Assembly (NCBI GenBank): GCA_019410105.1
Contig: DXTB01000001.1
Location: forward strand, 186,001 to 250,000
Reading direction: 5' to 3'
DNA from: Clostridiales bacterium
Lineage (GTDB): Bacteria; Bacillota_A; Clostridia; Oscillospirales; Oscillospiraceae
DNA length: 64,000 nucleotides
Shown: in pieces, positions 34,468 through 41,240 of the stretch
How the letters are laid out: every line of letters begins with the position of its first letter
Position numbering within the stretch: the first letter of the stretch is position 1
Notes under the pieces: generated by a model
The model's database searches: none
What the model was told of the DNA's origin: nothing
The model's input: only the letters and a program-made list of their open reading frames with translations
Made by a program: the position numbers and the translations under genes

Positions 34468-34950
34468 ATGGAGCTTCAGGTAGGGAGCATTTTGGAAGGA
34501 AAGGTGACCTCCATCACCAAATTCGGCGCGTTCGTGGCCCTGGACAATGGGAAGTCCGGCCTGGTCCACATCTCCGAGATCGCCAACACGTTTGTCAACG
34601 ACGTACATGACTACCTGCAGGAGGGGCAGGCCGTCAAGGTCCTGGTGCTCTCCACGGAGAATGGAAAGGTCAATCTCTCCATCAAGCGGACGCTCCCCAG
34701 GCCGGAGCGGCCCGCCCGCAGTCCCCGGCCCAGCGGCAGCCACCCGGCGGGGGCGTCCCGTCCCGTGGCCCAGGCCCGTCCCGTGGCCCAGGCCCGGCCC
34801 GCCGCCCGGGCGCAGCAGCCGCTGCCCCCCTCCGGCGACCAGTCCTTTGAGGACAAGCTGAAGCAGTTCCTCTCCTCCTCTGAGGGGAAGATGGCCGACC
34901 TGAACCGCAGCCTGGACGGGCGGCGGGGCGGCGGCCGGCGGCGCAGATAA
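34468..34950 (+). CDS. yabR: S1 RNA-binding domain protein (YabR-like)
   Basis: 160 residues. Residues 1-75 are one S1 domain (VGSILEGKVTSITKFGAFVALDNGKSGLVHISEIAN ... VKVLVLSTENGKVNLSIKR), as in polynucleotide phosphorylase and YabR. The middle (about 80-115) is a low-complexity Pro/Ala/Arg stretch including a tandem PVAQARPVAQAR repeat. The end is an acidic helix and an Arg/Gly-rich tail (RRGGGRRRR) that should also bind RNA. GAAGGAG lies before the ATG. It follows divIC as in Bacillus. Confidence 0.92.
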   Translation: MELQVGSILEGKVTSITKFGAFVALDNGKSGLVHISEIANTFVNDVHDYLQEGQAVKVLVLSTENGKVNLSIKRTLPRPERPARSPRPSGSHPAGASRPVAQARPVAQARPAARAQQPLPPSGDQSFEDKLKQFLSSSEGKMADLNRSLDGRRGGGRRRR

Positions 34951-34956
34951 CACCAG

Positions 34957-34984
34957 GGCGCGCGGCAATGCCGCGCGCCTTTTT
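34957..34984 (+). terminator. Terminator of the yab block
   Basis: A ten-base-pair GC stem (34957-34966 with 34970-34979), AAT loop, then TTTTT. Confidence 0.9.
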
Positions 34985-34998
34985 CATGTCCGCCGGAT

Positions 34999-35063
34999 AA
35001 AAAAGGGCCGCCCAGCGGTTTCACGCTGCGCGGCCCAAGCGGGTGGGATATTGGAAAGCTTCC
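34999..35063 (-). ncRNA. Candidate small RNA with its own promoter and terminator
   Basis: On the minus strand a promoter-like pair, TTTACA (35094-35099) and TATGAT (35070-35075) with an 18-bp spacer, is followed about 30 bases later by a GC-rich hairpin (35005-35036) ending in six U (34999-35004). No minus-strand gene lies upstream that would need this terminator, and the 65-nt segment between has no start codon with a ribosome binding site. A short untranslated transcript is the simplest reading. It might alternatively be a stray terminator. The remaining gap (34951-35262) also holds the hpf promoter. Confidence 0.4.
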
Positions 35064-35181
35064 GGGATTATCATACACCCGCCCTGCATCCCTTGTAAAT
35101 AGGAGCTTTTGTCGGATCGGCTCCTCTTTTGTCGGATTGCTGCGGGCTCTGAACAATTTGTGAATTCCACCGGCTCGCCCC

Positions 35182-35210
35182 TTTTCAAATGGAAAGATTT
35201 GTGCTATATT
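35182..35210 (+). promoter_or_regulatory. Promoter of hpf
   Basis: TTTTCA, 17-bp spacer, TATATT (35205-35210), about 50 bp upstream of the hpf start. Confidence 0.6.
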
Positions 35211-35262
35211 AATAAAAAGGGGAGAGATCCCCGATTTCTCCCACACGAAAGGAGCGATCCCT

Positions 35263-35811
35263 ATGAAGTATACCTTTGCCTGCAAGAGAGTCCCGCTGAA
35301 TGATTCCATCAAGGAATATGCCCAGAAGAAGATCTCCAAGCTGGAGCGCTACTTCCGGGAGGAGGATACCACCGCGTTTGTCACTTTCTCTGTGGAGAAG
35401 GACCATCTGTGCTCGGTGGAGATCACGATCCGCGGCGGCGCCACGTTGCTGCGGGCACAGACGGAGGCTCCTGACGGAGATATGCGCGGCGCCATTGACG
35501 CCGCTGTGGGATATATCGAGCGGCAGATTCTGAAGAACAAGACCCGCCTGGCCAAGCGCCTGCGGACTGAGGGCTTCCCCCCGCCCGCCCCGGCGGACGA
35601 CTTTGAGGTGGCTGAGGAGAAGGAGTTCCCCATCGTCCGTACCAAGCGCTTCTCCGTGAAGCCCATGAGTCCGGAGGAGGCCATCCTGCAGATGAACCTG
35701 CTGGACCACAGTTTTTTCGTGTTCCGCAGCAGTGAGGATGACGGCCTATCTATCGTCTACCGCCGGAAAAATGGCGGATACGGCCTGATCGTCACGGATG
35801 AAGAGGAGTGA
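35263..35811 (+). CDS. hpf: Ribosome hibernation promoting factor, long form
   Basis: 182 residues, the long HPF type. The N-terminal ribosome-binding domain (1-100: LNDSIKEYAQKKISKLERYF, then MRGAIDAAVGYIERQILKNKTRL) is joined by a linker to the C-terminal dimerisation domain (about 123-182: IVRTKRFSVKPMSPEEAILQMNLLDHSFFVFRSSEDDGLSIVYRRKNGGYGLI). Long HPF pairs ribosomes into inactive 100S dimers in stationary phase. AAAGGAG stands before the ATG. It has its own promoter and terminator. Confidence 0.96.
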   Translation: MKYTFACKRVPLNDSIKEYAQKKISKLERYFREEDTTAFVTFSVEKDHLCSVEITIRGGATLLRAQTEAPDGDMRGAIDAAVGYIERQILKNKTRLAKRLRTEGFPPPAPADDFEVAEEKEFPIVRTKRFSVKPMSPEEAILQMNLLDHSFFVFRSSEDDGLSIVYRRKNGGYGLIVTDEEE

Positions 35812-35828
35812 CCCGTACCTGGCAGACA

Positions 35829-35861
35829 GGGCGGAGCCGCGTCAGCGGCTCCGCCCTTTTT
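35829..35861 (+). terminator. Terminator of hpf
   Basis: A 12-bp perfect stem (35829-35840 with 35845-35856), GTCA loop, then a T-run. Confidence 0.92.
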
Positions 35862-35893
35862 CGCTCCGCCCCGGAGATGGCGCGCAATGCCTC

Positions 35894-35922
35894 TTGTCCT
35901 TTTCGGCATCTTCTGCTATACT
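35894..35922 (+). promoter_or_regulatory. Promoter of the PIN-like gene
   Basis: TTGTCC (35894-35899), 17-bp spacer, TATACT (35917-35922), 55 bp before the start codon. Confidence 0.7.
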
Positions 35923-35977
35923 GATACCGGCAAATCCCCGCTATGGGTCAAAATACGAGGAAAGAAAGAACAATTTG

Positions 35978-36721
35978 ATGAAGATGATTTTTTTGGTGGA
36001 CGGCGACAACAACATTGGCACCGGGCTCCAGGGTATCGACCTGCTGACTGCCGAGGACACCGTCCTGGTCTTTTTCGGCAAGGGGCAGACCCTGGCCAAC
36101 GTGAAAAAGCTGTGCGCCGGCACAAAGGCCCAGGTGCAGTATCTGGAGAGCGTGAAGGGAGGCAAGAACTCCCTGGACTTCCAGATCATCACGGAGCTGG
36201 GCGTCCTGGTGGGAAGAGGAGAGGCGGATTTCGCCTATGTCATCAGCCAGGACAAGGGATATGAGGCCGCCATGAGCGCCCTCCACGCACGATACGCCTC
36301 CACGTTCCGGGAGGTGGCTCTGCGCCCCTCCATTCAGGACTGTCTCCAGGCGGCGTTCCTGCTGCGGGCAGGCACTCGGGAGGAGCTGGCCGCCGCCCTG
36401 GCCCGGCAGTACGGCCCCGTGCAGGGTCAGCTGGCCTATGAGCATCTGGAGGCCCTGCTCACCCCGCCTCCGGTCCAGGAGGCGGCGGCCCCCTCCCCCG
36501 CGCCGGAAAACAAGGCGGCGTCCAAGCCCGGAAAGCGGCGCAGCCGCGCGGCGGCGAAGCCGGCGGAGACCGCCGAGCCCGCCCCGGCCCAGAGCGCCCC
36601 ACAGGATGCGGAGGAGCCCGCCGGGACGGCGGAGCCTGCCACCCCGGCCGCCAGATCCCGCCGCAGCGGTGCCAGCCGCCGCCGGAAGCGGGCGGAGCGG
36701 TCCAAGGCAGAAAAAGCATGA
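35978..36721 (+). CDS. PIN/NYN-like nuclease-fold protein with a basic tail
   Basis: 247 residues from the ATG at 35978 (GAGGAAAG upstream; a TTG three bases earlier is an alternative). Residues 1-130 resemble a PIN/NYN domain with conserved acidic clusters: FLVDGDNNIGTG at the start, GGKNSLDFQIITELG near 68 and ADFAYVISQDKGYEAAM near 88. These could form a metal site for RNA cleavage. Residues 160-247 are disordered, rich in Ala, Pro, Glu and Arg, and end in a strongly basic SRRSGASRRRKRAERSK stretch suited to nucleic-acid binding. Function is unproven. It has its own promoter and terminator. Confidence 0.72.
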   Translation: MKMIFLVDGDNNIGTGLQGIDLLTAEDTVLVFFGKGQTLANVKKLCAGTKAQVQYLESVKGGKNSLDFQIITELGVLVGRGEADFAYVISQDKGYEAAMSALHARYASTFREVALRPSIQDCLQAAFLLRAGTREELAAALARQYGPVQGQLAYEHLEALLTPPPVQEAAAPSPAPENKAASKPGKRRSRAAAKPAETAEPAPAQSAPQDAEEPAGTAEPATPAARSRRSGASRRRKRAERSKAEKA

Positions 36722-36723
36722 CA

Positions 36724-36753
36724 AGAGGCCGCGCCTTTGGCGCGGCCTCTTTG
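36724..36753 (+). terminator. Terminator of the PIN-like gene
   Basis: A 12-bp perfect stem (36724-36735 with 36739-36750) with a TTT loop, then TT. Confidence 0.8.
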
Positions 36754-36773
36754 AATCCGCCACAGTGGGCAAC

Positions 36774-36804
36774 ACGGCGCCCGGCCAGACTGGCCGGGCG
36801 CCGT
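36774..36804 (-). terminator. Hairpin at the end of the Xre-type gene
   Basis: A 14-bp perfect stem (36774-36787 with 36791-36804) and 3-nt loop directly after the minus-strand gene that ends at 36808. The U-run is poor. Confidence 0.65.
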
Positions 36805-36807
36805 CTG

Positions 36808-37149
36808 TCACGTTGTCTGCTGTTCGTCCAGGGCCCGCAGCAGGGCTTCCACGGTCCGCTCCACCACCCGGACCGTCTCTTCGTCCTGGTCCCGCAGCAG
36901 ATCCATGATCCGCTGCACAGCGTCCCCGGGCGCGCCGAAGAGCACATAGTCGGCGTTCAAATCCAGCAGGCGGCACAGGCGGATAAAGTTCTCCAGCCGG
37001 GTGCCGGTGTTTCCCAGCTCCAAATCCGCAATAAAGGACACAGATAGATCGGCCCGCTCGGCAAGCACTTCTCTGCTCCAGTTGAGTCGCTCTCTGGCTT
37101 CCCGAAAGCGGCGTCCCATCTCTATTCTGTTTGGGTCACGTTTTCTCAT
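36808..37149 (-). CDS. Xre-family transcriptional regulator
   Basis: 113 residues. Residues 10-65 form a Cro/CI helix-turn-helix (MGRRFREARERLNWSREVLAERADLSVSFIADLELGNTGTRLENFIRLCRLLDLNADYVLFG). The C-terminal 45 residues are helical (QRIMDLLRDQDEETVRVVERTVEALLRAL) and may dimerise. No sensor domain is visible. The 110-bp region in front of it holds a palindrome that overlaps promoter elements, consistent with autoregulation. gap lies upstream on the same strand but is separated from it by its own terminator. Confidence 0.9.
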   Translation of the reverse strand: MRKRDPNRIEMGRRFREARERLNWSREVLAERADLSVSFIADLELGNTGTRLENFIRLCRLLDLNADYVLFGAPGDAVQRIMDLLRDQDEETVRVVERTVEALLRALDEQQTT

Positions 37150-37213
37150 AAAAGCACTGCTCCTGCTGTTTGAGAAAAGTGTACCCTATTTCCCAATAAA
37201 GAAAAATATAGTC

Positions 37214-37244
37214 TAGTACTTTATTGACAACGTACAAAGTACTA
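37214..37244. promoter_or_regulatory. Palindromic operator overlapping a promoter
   Basis: TAGTACTTT and its exact inverse AAAGTACTA are separated by 13 bases. The spacer contains a consensus TTGACA (37224-37229), with a plus-strand TAATAT 18 bp further on. On the minus strand TTGTCA/TTGTAC elements point to the Xre gene. This is a likely binding site of the adjacent repressor. Confidence 0.68.
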
Positions 37245-37253
37245 TGTTAATAT

Positions 37254-37289
37254 GAAAAAAAACAGGGCGCAGGCAGCTGCCCGCGCCCT
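37254..37289 (-). terminator. Terminator of gap
   Basis: On the minus strand AGGGCGC...GCGCCCT (37264-37289) with an inner GGCAG/CTGCC stem is followed by TGTTTTTTTT (37254-37263). It ends the gap transcript 10 bp after the stop codon. Confidence 0.88.
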
Positions 37290-37299
37290 AAAAAGCGTA

Positions 37300-38325
37300 T
37301 TACCGGCTCTGGTCCGCTGTATGCATGTAGGCCATCAGATCCAGGATCTTGTTGGTGTAGCCCCACTCGTTGTCATACCAGGCGATCAGCTTCACAAAGT
37401 TGTTGTCCAGCATGATGCCGGCGGTCTCGTCGAAGATGCAGGTCTCTGAAAACCCCGTCAGGTCGGAGGACACCACCTGGTCGTTGGTGCAGGTGATGAT
37501 GCCCTTCATGCTGTTCTGGGCGGCGTTTTCCATGGCCACGCACACATCATGATAGCTGGCAGGCTGCTTGAGGCGAGCGGTCAGGTCCACCACGGACACG
37601 TCGTTGGTGGGCACCCGGAAGCTCATGCCGGTCATTTTACCCTTCAGCTCCGGAATTACCACGCCCACCGCCTTGGCCGCGCCGGTGGTGGAGGGAATGA
37701 TGTTGCCCAGGACGCTGCGGCCGGTACGCCAGTCCCGGCCCGCCCGGGCGTCCACAGCCTTCTGCTTGGCAGTGGCGGCGTGGATGGTGGACATCAGCGC
37801 CTGCTCGATGCCGAAGGTGTCGTTGATGACCTTGGTCATGGGGGCCAGGCAGTTGGTGGTGCAGGAGGCGTTGGAGACCACGTCCATCTCCGGGGTGTAC
37901 CGCTTGTGGTTCACTCCCATGACAAAGGTGGGCGTGATGTCGTCCTTGGCCGGGGCGGAGATGATGACCTTTTTTGCCCCGTGCCGGAAGTGGGCGGAGG
38001 CCTTTTCCGTGGTGCAGTAGGCGCCTGTGGACTCGATGATGTACTCGGCGCCGCAGTCGTCCCAGGGGATGTTGGCGGCGTCGTCCTCACTGTAAACCCG
38101 GATCTTCTTGCCGTTGATAATCAGGTGACGGTCGTCCCGCTCCACCGTGCCCTGAAAGGTCTTGAACACGGAGTCGTACTTCACCTGATAGACCATGTAG
38201 TCCAGGTCCGCGTTCCGCAGGTTGATGCCGCACATCTGATAGGTGGCGCTGCCGCGCTCCACCATGATCCGCAGTGCCACGCGGCCGATCCGGCCAAATC
38301 CGTTGATTCCCACTTTGATCGCCAT
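37300..38325 (-). CDS. gap: Glyceraldehyde-3-phosphate dehydrogenase, type I
   Basis: 341 residues. The Rossmann start [18 protein letters not shown], the catalytic [17 protein letters not shown] (Cys near 155), [11 protein letters not shown] with the active-site His near 182, and [15 protein letters not shown] and [15 protein letters not shown] at the end are all present. It oxidises glyceraldehyde-3-phosphate with NAD+ and phosphate in glycolysis. GGAAGGAA lies before the ATG and a good promoter 50 bp upstream. It is monocistronic. Confidence 0.97.
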   Translation of the reverse strand: MAIKVGINGFGRIGRVALRIMVERGSATYQMCGINLRNADLDYMVYQVKYDSVFKTFQGTVERDDRHLIINGKKIRVYSEDDAANIPWDDCGAEYIIESTGAYCTTEKASAHFRHGAKKVIISAPAKDDITPTFVMGVNHKRYTPEMDVVSNASCTTNCLAPMTKVINDTFGIEQALMSTIHAATAKQKAVDARAGRDWRTGRSVLGNIIPSTTGAAKAVGVVIPELKGKMTGMSFRVPTNDVSVVDLTARLKQPASYHDVCVAMENAAQNSMKGIITCTNDQVVSSDLTGFSETCIFDETAGIMLDNNFVKLIAWYDNEWGYTNKILDLMAYMHTADQSR

Positions 38326-38376
38326 GTTCCCATTCCTTCCTGTATTCCGTATTCCGCCGCAGCGGATGTTGTCCTC

Positions 38377-38404
38377 ATTATACCATATTACCGGAAAATG
38401 TCAC
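38377..38404 (-). promoter_or_regulatory. Promoter of gap
   Basis: On the minus strand GTGACA (38399-38404), a 16-bp spacer and perfect TATAAT (38377-38382), 51 bp before the gap start. The 320-bp divergent gap (38326-38645) also holds the kinase-like gene promoter. Confidence 0.8.
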
Positions 38405-38528
38405 CGCAATTTTGCGTAAAATTGCGCATATAAAACGCAAGATTTGTTGTCCGTTTTGCACAGACTGGACTTCTGTTCGGCCGTGTCTGCCGGACTTCGA
38501 CAATTTTCCCCCTTTTTCGGCAAAGACC

Positions 38529-38557
38529 TTGTCTTTGCATCCCTTTTTTGCTATCCT
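38529..38557 (+). promoter_or_regulatory. Promoter of the histidine-kinase-like gene
   Basis: TTGTCT (38529-38534), 17-bp spacer, TATCCT (38552-38557). Confidence 0.65.
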
Positions 38558-38645
38558 ATTGGTGTTCGAGGCAGGCTTTTCCACGGTTTGAAAGCCCTTC
38601 CCCGTATATGCTACAAGAGAGAATCCCAGCTGAAAGGATGCGCCT

Positions 38646-39458
38646 ATGGAAGCAGAGCAATTTGACTTCTCCGTTGTGTTCCCCAACATCGCCGCCCAGT
38701 TGCGCAGCGTGTTGGGAAACCTGCACCTGGCGGCCGCCCAGCTGGCGCCTGCCATCCGGCGGGAGGGGGATCCGGCGCTGGATTCCACAGCTTCCCTGCT
38801 GGATCAGAGCTACTACCGCCTGCTGCGGCTGGTGAACAATCTGACGGCGGCGGGAGAGCTGGGGCAGGACGCGCCCCTCCCCGTCCGGGACCGGGATTTG
38901 ACGGAGACGGTCCGTGCGGTCTGTGCCGGGGCTCAGGGTCTGTTTGCGCTCAAAAAGGTCCAGCTGGAATTCCGGAGCGCTGCGGACTGCCACACCTGCG
39001 CTTTTCACCAGCCCTCCATCGAGCTGCTGCTCTACCAGTTGCTCTCCAATGCCCTGAAGTTTACCCCTGCCGGAGGCGCGGTGACCGTGGAGCTGAAATT
39101 CATCAACCGATGGGTCCGCCTGTCCGTGTCCGACACCGGCTGCGGTATCCAGGAGGACCAGATCCCCTTCCTGTTCGACCGCTACCTTCACGACGATGCG
39201 ATGGCGCCCCAGCCCCACGGCCTGGGCCTGGGACTGCCTATCTGCCAGCACATCGCAGAGCGCCACGGCGGCACCATGATTGCCGAGTCCCGGCCGGGGC
39301 AGGGGTCCCGCTTCACCTTGTCGTTGCCGGACCGGCGGTGCGGGACTGCGGACGTGTCGGACGTGAAGTTCGATTACAACGGCGGCTTCAATCCGCTCCT
39401 CCTGGCCCTGGCGGACGCCTTGCCCCCCCAGGCTTTCTCCCAGCGCCATCTGGACTGA
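38646..39458 (+). CDS. Soluble histidine-kinase-like ATPase without a recognisable phospho-acceptor His
   Basis: 270 residues, no membrane helices. Residues 120-235 form a HATPase domain: N box LLYQLLSNALKFTPAGG, G1 box VSDTGCGI, G2 box HGLGLGLPI and final GGTMIAESRPGQGSRFTLSLP. The N-terminal helical part aligns in position with a HisKA dimerisation domain, but the H-box region reads VVFPNIAAQLRSVLGNL, with no His followed by Glu/Asp. There is no adjacent response regulator. It may be an ATP-binding regulator (anti-sigma-like or a kinase subunit). The last 30 residues are not typical of kinases. A terminator follows. Confidence 0.8.
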   Translation: MEAEQFDFSVVFPNIAAQLRSVLGNLHLAAAQLAPAIRREGDPALDSTASLLDQSYYRLLRLVNNLTAAGELGQDAPLPVRDRDLTETVRAVCAGAQGLFALKKVQLEFRSAADCHTCAFHQPSIELLLYQLLSNALKFTPAGGAVTVELKFINRWVRLSVSDTGCGIQEDQIPFLFDRYLHDDAMAPQPHGLGLGLPICQHIAERHGGTMIAESRPGQGSRFTLSLPDRRCGTADVSDVKFDYNGGFNPLLLALADALPPQAFSQRHLD

Positions 39459-39487
39459 CCCTGGCTCCGGCTGGGGTCGTTTTTTTT
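39457..39487 (+). terminator. Terminator of the kinase-like gene
   Basis: GACCC (39457-39461) pairs with GGGTC (39474-39478) around further partial pairing, then CG and eight T. Confidence 0.78.
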
Positions 39488-39580
39488 CGCAGAAGCGGCT
39501 TTCCTTTTGGCCGGAAATCGGCTACAATAGCCCTATCACACGACCGGCGCTCCGTCGGCCTTTTCAGGAGGAACCCATTT

Positions 39581-40645
39581 ATGTCCCAGCGTGTATTTGT
39601 GGCCATGAGCGGCGGCGTGGACAGCGCCGCGGCGGCGCTGCTGCTGCGGCAGGCCGGCTATGATGTCACCGGCGTGACGCTGCGCCTGCATCCCTATAAG
39701 GACCGCCCGGGCCTGTGCGGCTCTGCGGATGATATCGAGACAGCCCGCGCCGTGGCCGCCGGCATGGGGATTCCCCATGTGGTGCTGGACCTGTGCGATC
39801 TGTTCCGCGAGCGGGTCATGGACCGGTTTGTGTGGGCCTACACCCACGGCCGCACACCCAATCCCTGCATTGACTGCAACCGGGAGATCAAGTTCGGTGC
39901 CCTGCTGGACTGGGCGCTGGACCAGGGCGCGGACGCCATGGCCACCGGCCATTACGCCAGAGTCCGCCTCGATACGCCCTCCGGCCGCTGGCAGCTGCTG
40001 CGGGGCGCGGATCGACGGAAGGACCAGACGTACTTCCTCTATCAGTTGACCCAGCACCAGCTGGCCCATCTGCTGCTGCCGGTGGGAGACTATGAAAAGC
40101 CTGCCCTGCGGGCCCTGGCGGCCGCCAACGGCCTGTCCAACGCCCAGAAGGCCGACAGCCAGGACATCTGCTTTGTGCCGGATGGGGACTATGTGTCGTT
40201 TTTGCGGCAGTATGGCGGCGTGGAGCCCGTCCCCGGTGACTTCCTGGACTCAGAAGGCCGTGTGCTGGGCCGCCACAGGGGAATGGAATGCTATACCATC
40301 GGCCAGCGGAAAGGGCTGGGCGTCAGCGCCAACGCGCCGCTGTACGTGCTGGGGAAGGACCCGGACCGGAATGCCGTGATCCTAGGGGAGGACAACCGCC
40401 TCTACACCCGGGAGCTGACGGCGGAGCGGGTGAACTGGCTCTCCGTACCGGAGCCGGACCGCCCCCTGTCCGTCACCGCCAAGACCCGGTACAGCCAGCG
40501 GGAAGCTGCCGCCACAGTGGAGCCGCTGCCCGGCGGCTGCATTCGCATGGTGTTCACAGAGCCTCAGCGGGCCGTCACCCCGGGGCAGGCGGTGGTGTTC
40601 TACGATGGAGATCTGGTGCTGGGCGGGGGCACCATCTGTCCGTGA
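39581..40645 (+). CDS. mnmA: tRNA-specific 2-thiouridylase MnmA
   Basis: 354 residues from the ATG at 39581, preceded by AGGAGG; the frame is open further upstream through the kinase-like gene but without similarity. Motifs: the PP-loop VFVAMSGGVDSAAAALLL, the first catalytic Cys in GRTPNPCIDCNREIKFG (near 104), ATGHYAR, KDQTYFLYQL, and the second catalytic Cys in KADSQDICFVPDGDY (near 200). It thiolates U34 of tRNA Lys, Glu and Gln with sulfur from a cysteine desulfurase. It is followed by a hairpin. A TACAAT -10 element lies at 39523. Confidence 0.96.
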   Translation: MSQRVFVAMSGGVDSAAAALLLRQAGYDVTGVTLRLHPYKDRPGLCGSADDIETARAVAAGMGIPHVVLDLCDLFRERVMDRFVWAYTHGRTPNPCIDCNREIKFGALLDWALDQGADAMATGHYARVRLDTPSGRWQLLRGADRRKDQTYFLYQLTQHQLAHLLLPVGDYEKPALRALAAANGLSNAQKADSQDICFVPDGDYVSFLRQYGGVEPVPGDFLDSEGRVLGRHRGMECYTIGQRKGLGVSANAPLYVLGKDPDRNAVILGEDNRLYTRELTAERVNWLSVPEPDRPLSVTAKTRYSQREAAATVEPLPGGCIRMVFTEPQRAVTPGQAVVFYDGDLVLGGGTICP

Positions 40646-40651
40646 CGCAAA

Positions 40652-40675
40652 AGGACGCCGCGAAAGCGGCGTCCT
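40652..40675. terminator. Hairpin terminator between mnmA and a tiny minus-strand gene
   Basis: AGGACGCCGC pairs with GCGGCGTCCT around GAAA. On the minus strand it is followed by TTTTGCG, on the plus strand by TGCAGTTCTT. It probably ends both units. Confidence 0.75.
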
Positions 40676-40682
40676 GCAGTTC

Positions 40683-40763
40683 TTATCGCTGACTGGTGGT
40701 CCAGCTGTCCTGAAAGATCAGGTCATCCACATCCCCGCCGCTGATCGTCTGGTGTCTCATCAT
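40683..40763 (-). CDS. Small protein of 26 residues, unknown function
   Basis: On the minus strand GGAGG stands seven bases before two ATG codons, and the frame runs 26 codons to TAA at 40683. The product begins MMRHQTISGGDVDDLIF and ends in DSWTTSQR: acidic in the middle, no Cys, no signal peptide. A -10-like TATACT lies 40 bp upstream and the terminator at 40652-40675 follows at once, so the unit has ribosome site, frame and terminator. I do not recognise it. It could be a regulatory peptide or a peptide precursor. Confidence 0.55.
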   Translation of the reverse strand: MMRHQTISGGDVDDLIFQDSWTTSQR

Positions 40764-40901
40764 TTTATTTCCTCCTTTGCATTTGGGTTCTCAGCCAGTA
40801 TATGCGCCTCCGGGCGGAAAATTGCACGGAAACGGGCACCTGTCTGGACTTTTTGCAGCGGGAGTTGTCGAAAAAATTTGAAAGGTTTTCCTTGCCCGTG
40901 C

Positions 40902-40930
40902 TTGACAATGACTGGAGAGTATGGTATTCT
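40902..40930 (+). promoter_or_regulatory. Promoter of the tRNA operon
   Basis: Perfect TTGACA (40902-40907), 17-bp spacer, TATTCT (40925-40930), 17 bp before tRNA-Leu. Confidence 0.88.
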
Positions 40931-40947
40931 AATCATTGCCGACAGCT

Positions 40948-41034
40948 GCCGGTGTGGTGGAATTGGTAGACACAGGGGACTTAAAATCCCCCGGTAGCGA
41001 TACTGTACCGGTTCGAGTCCGGTCACCGGCACCA
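40948..41034 (+). tRNA. tRNA-Leu (anticodon TAA), CCA encoded
   Basis: 87 nt with acceptor arms GCCGGTG/CACCGGC, anticodon loop CTTAAAA (TAA), a long variable arm as in leucine tRNAs, GTTCGAGTC in the T arm, and an encoded ACCA end. Confidence 0.97.
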
Positions 41035-41047
41035 CAGAACAGAATAT

Positions 41048-41123
<76 letters not shown>

Positions 41124-41125
41124 GA

Positions 41126-41158
41126 AAGTCCTGATTTCGCAAGAAATCAGGACTTTTT
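41126..41158 (+). terminator. Terminator of the tRNA operon (island copy)
   Basis: A 13-bp perfect stem (41126-41138 with 41143-41155), GCAA loop, T-run. It is brought by the element, because the equivalent hairpin after the second att copy differs in sequence. Confidence 0.92.
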
Positions 41159-41197
41159 CCGCACTTTTCTGTCAAATAACTTACTTGCCGTTTTTTC

Positions 41198-41220
41198 TGA
41201 CCCAAACGCTGACCCAAACG
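41198..41220. repeat. Paired TGACCCAAACG repeats, probable integrase arm sites (left end)
   Basis: Two identical 11-mers start at 41198 and 41210, 75 bp inside the att site. Similar TGACCCA pairs occur near 50018 and 50293, again close to att. This fits arm-type binding sites of the integrase. Confidence 0.65.
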
Positions 41221-41240
41221 GGAGCGGATAGCGGAAAGCA

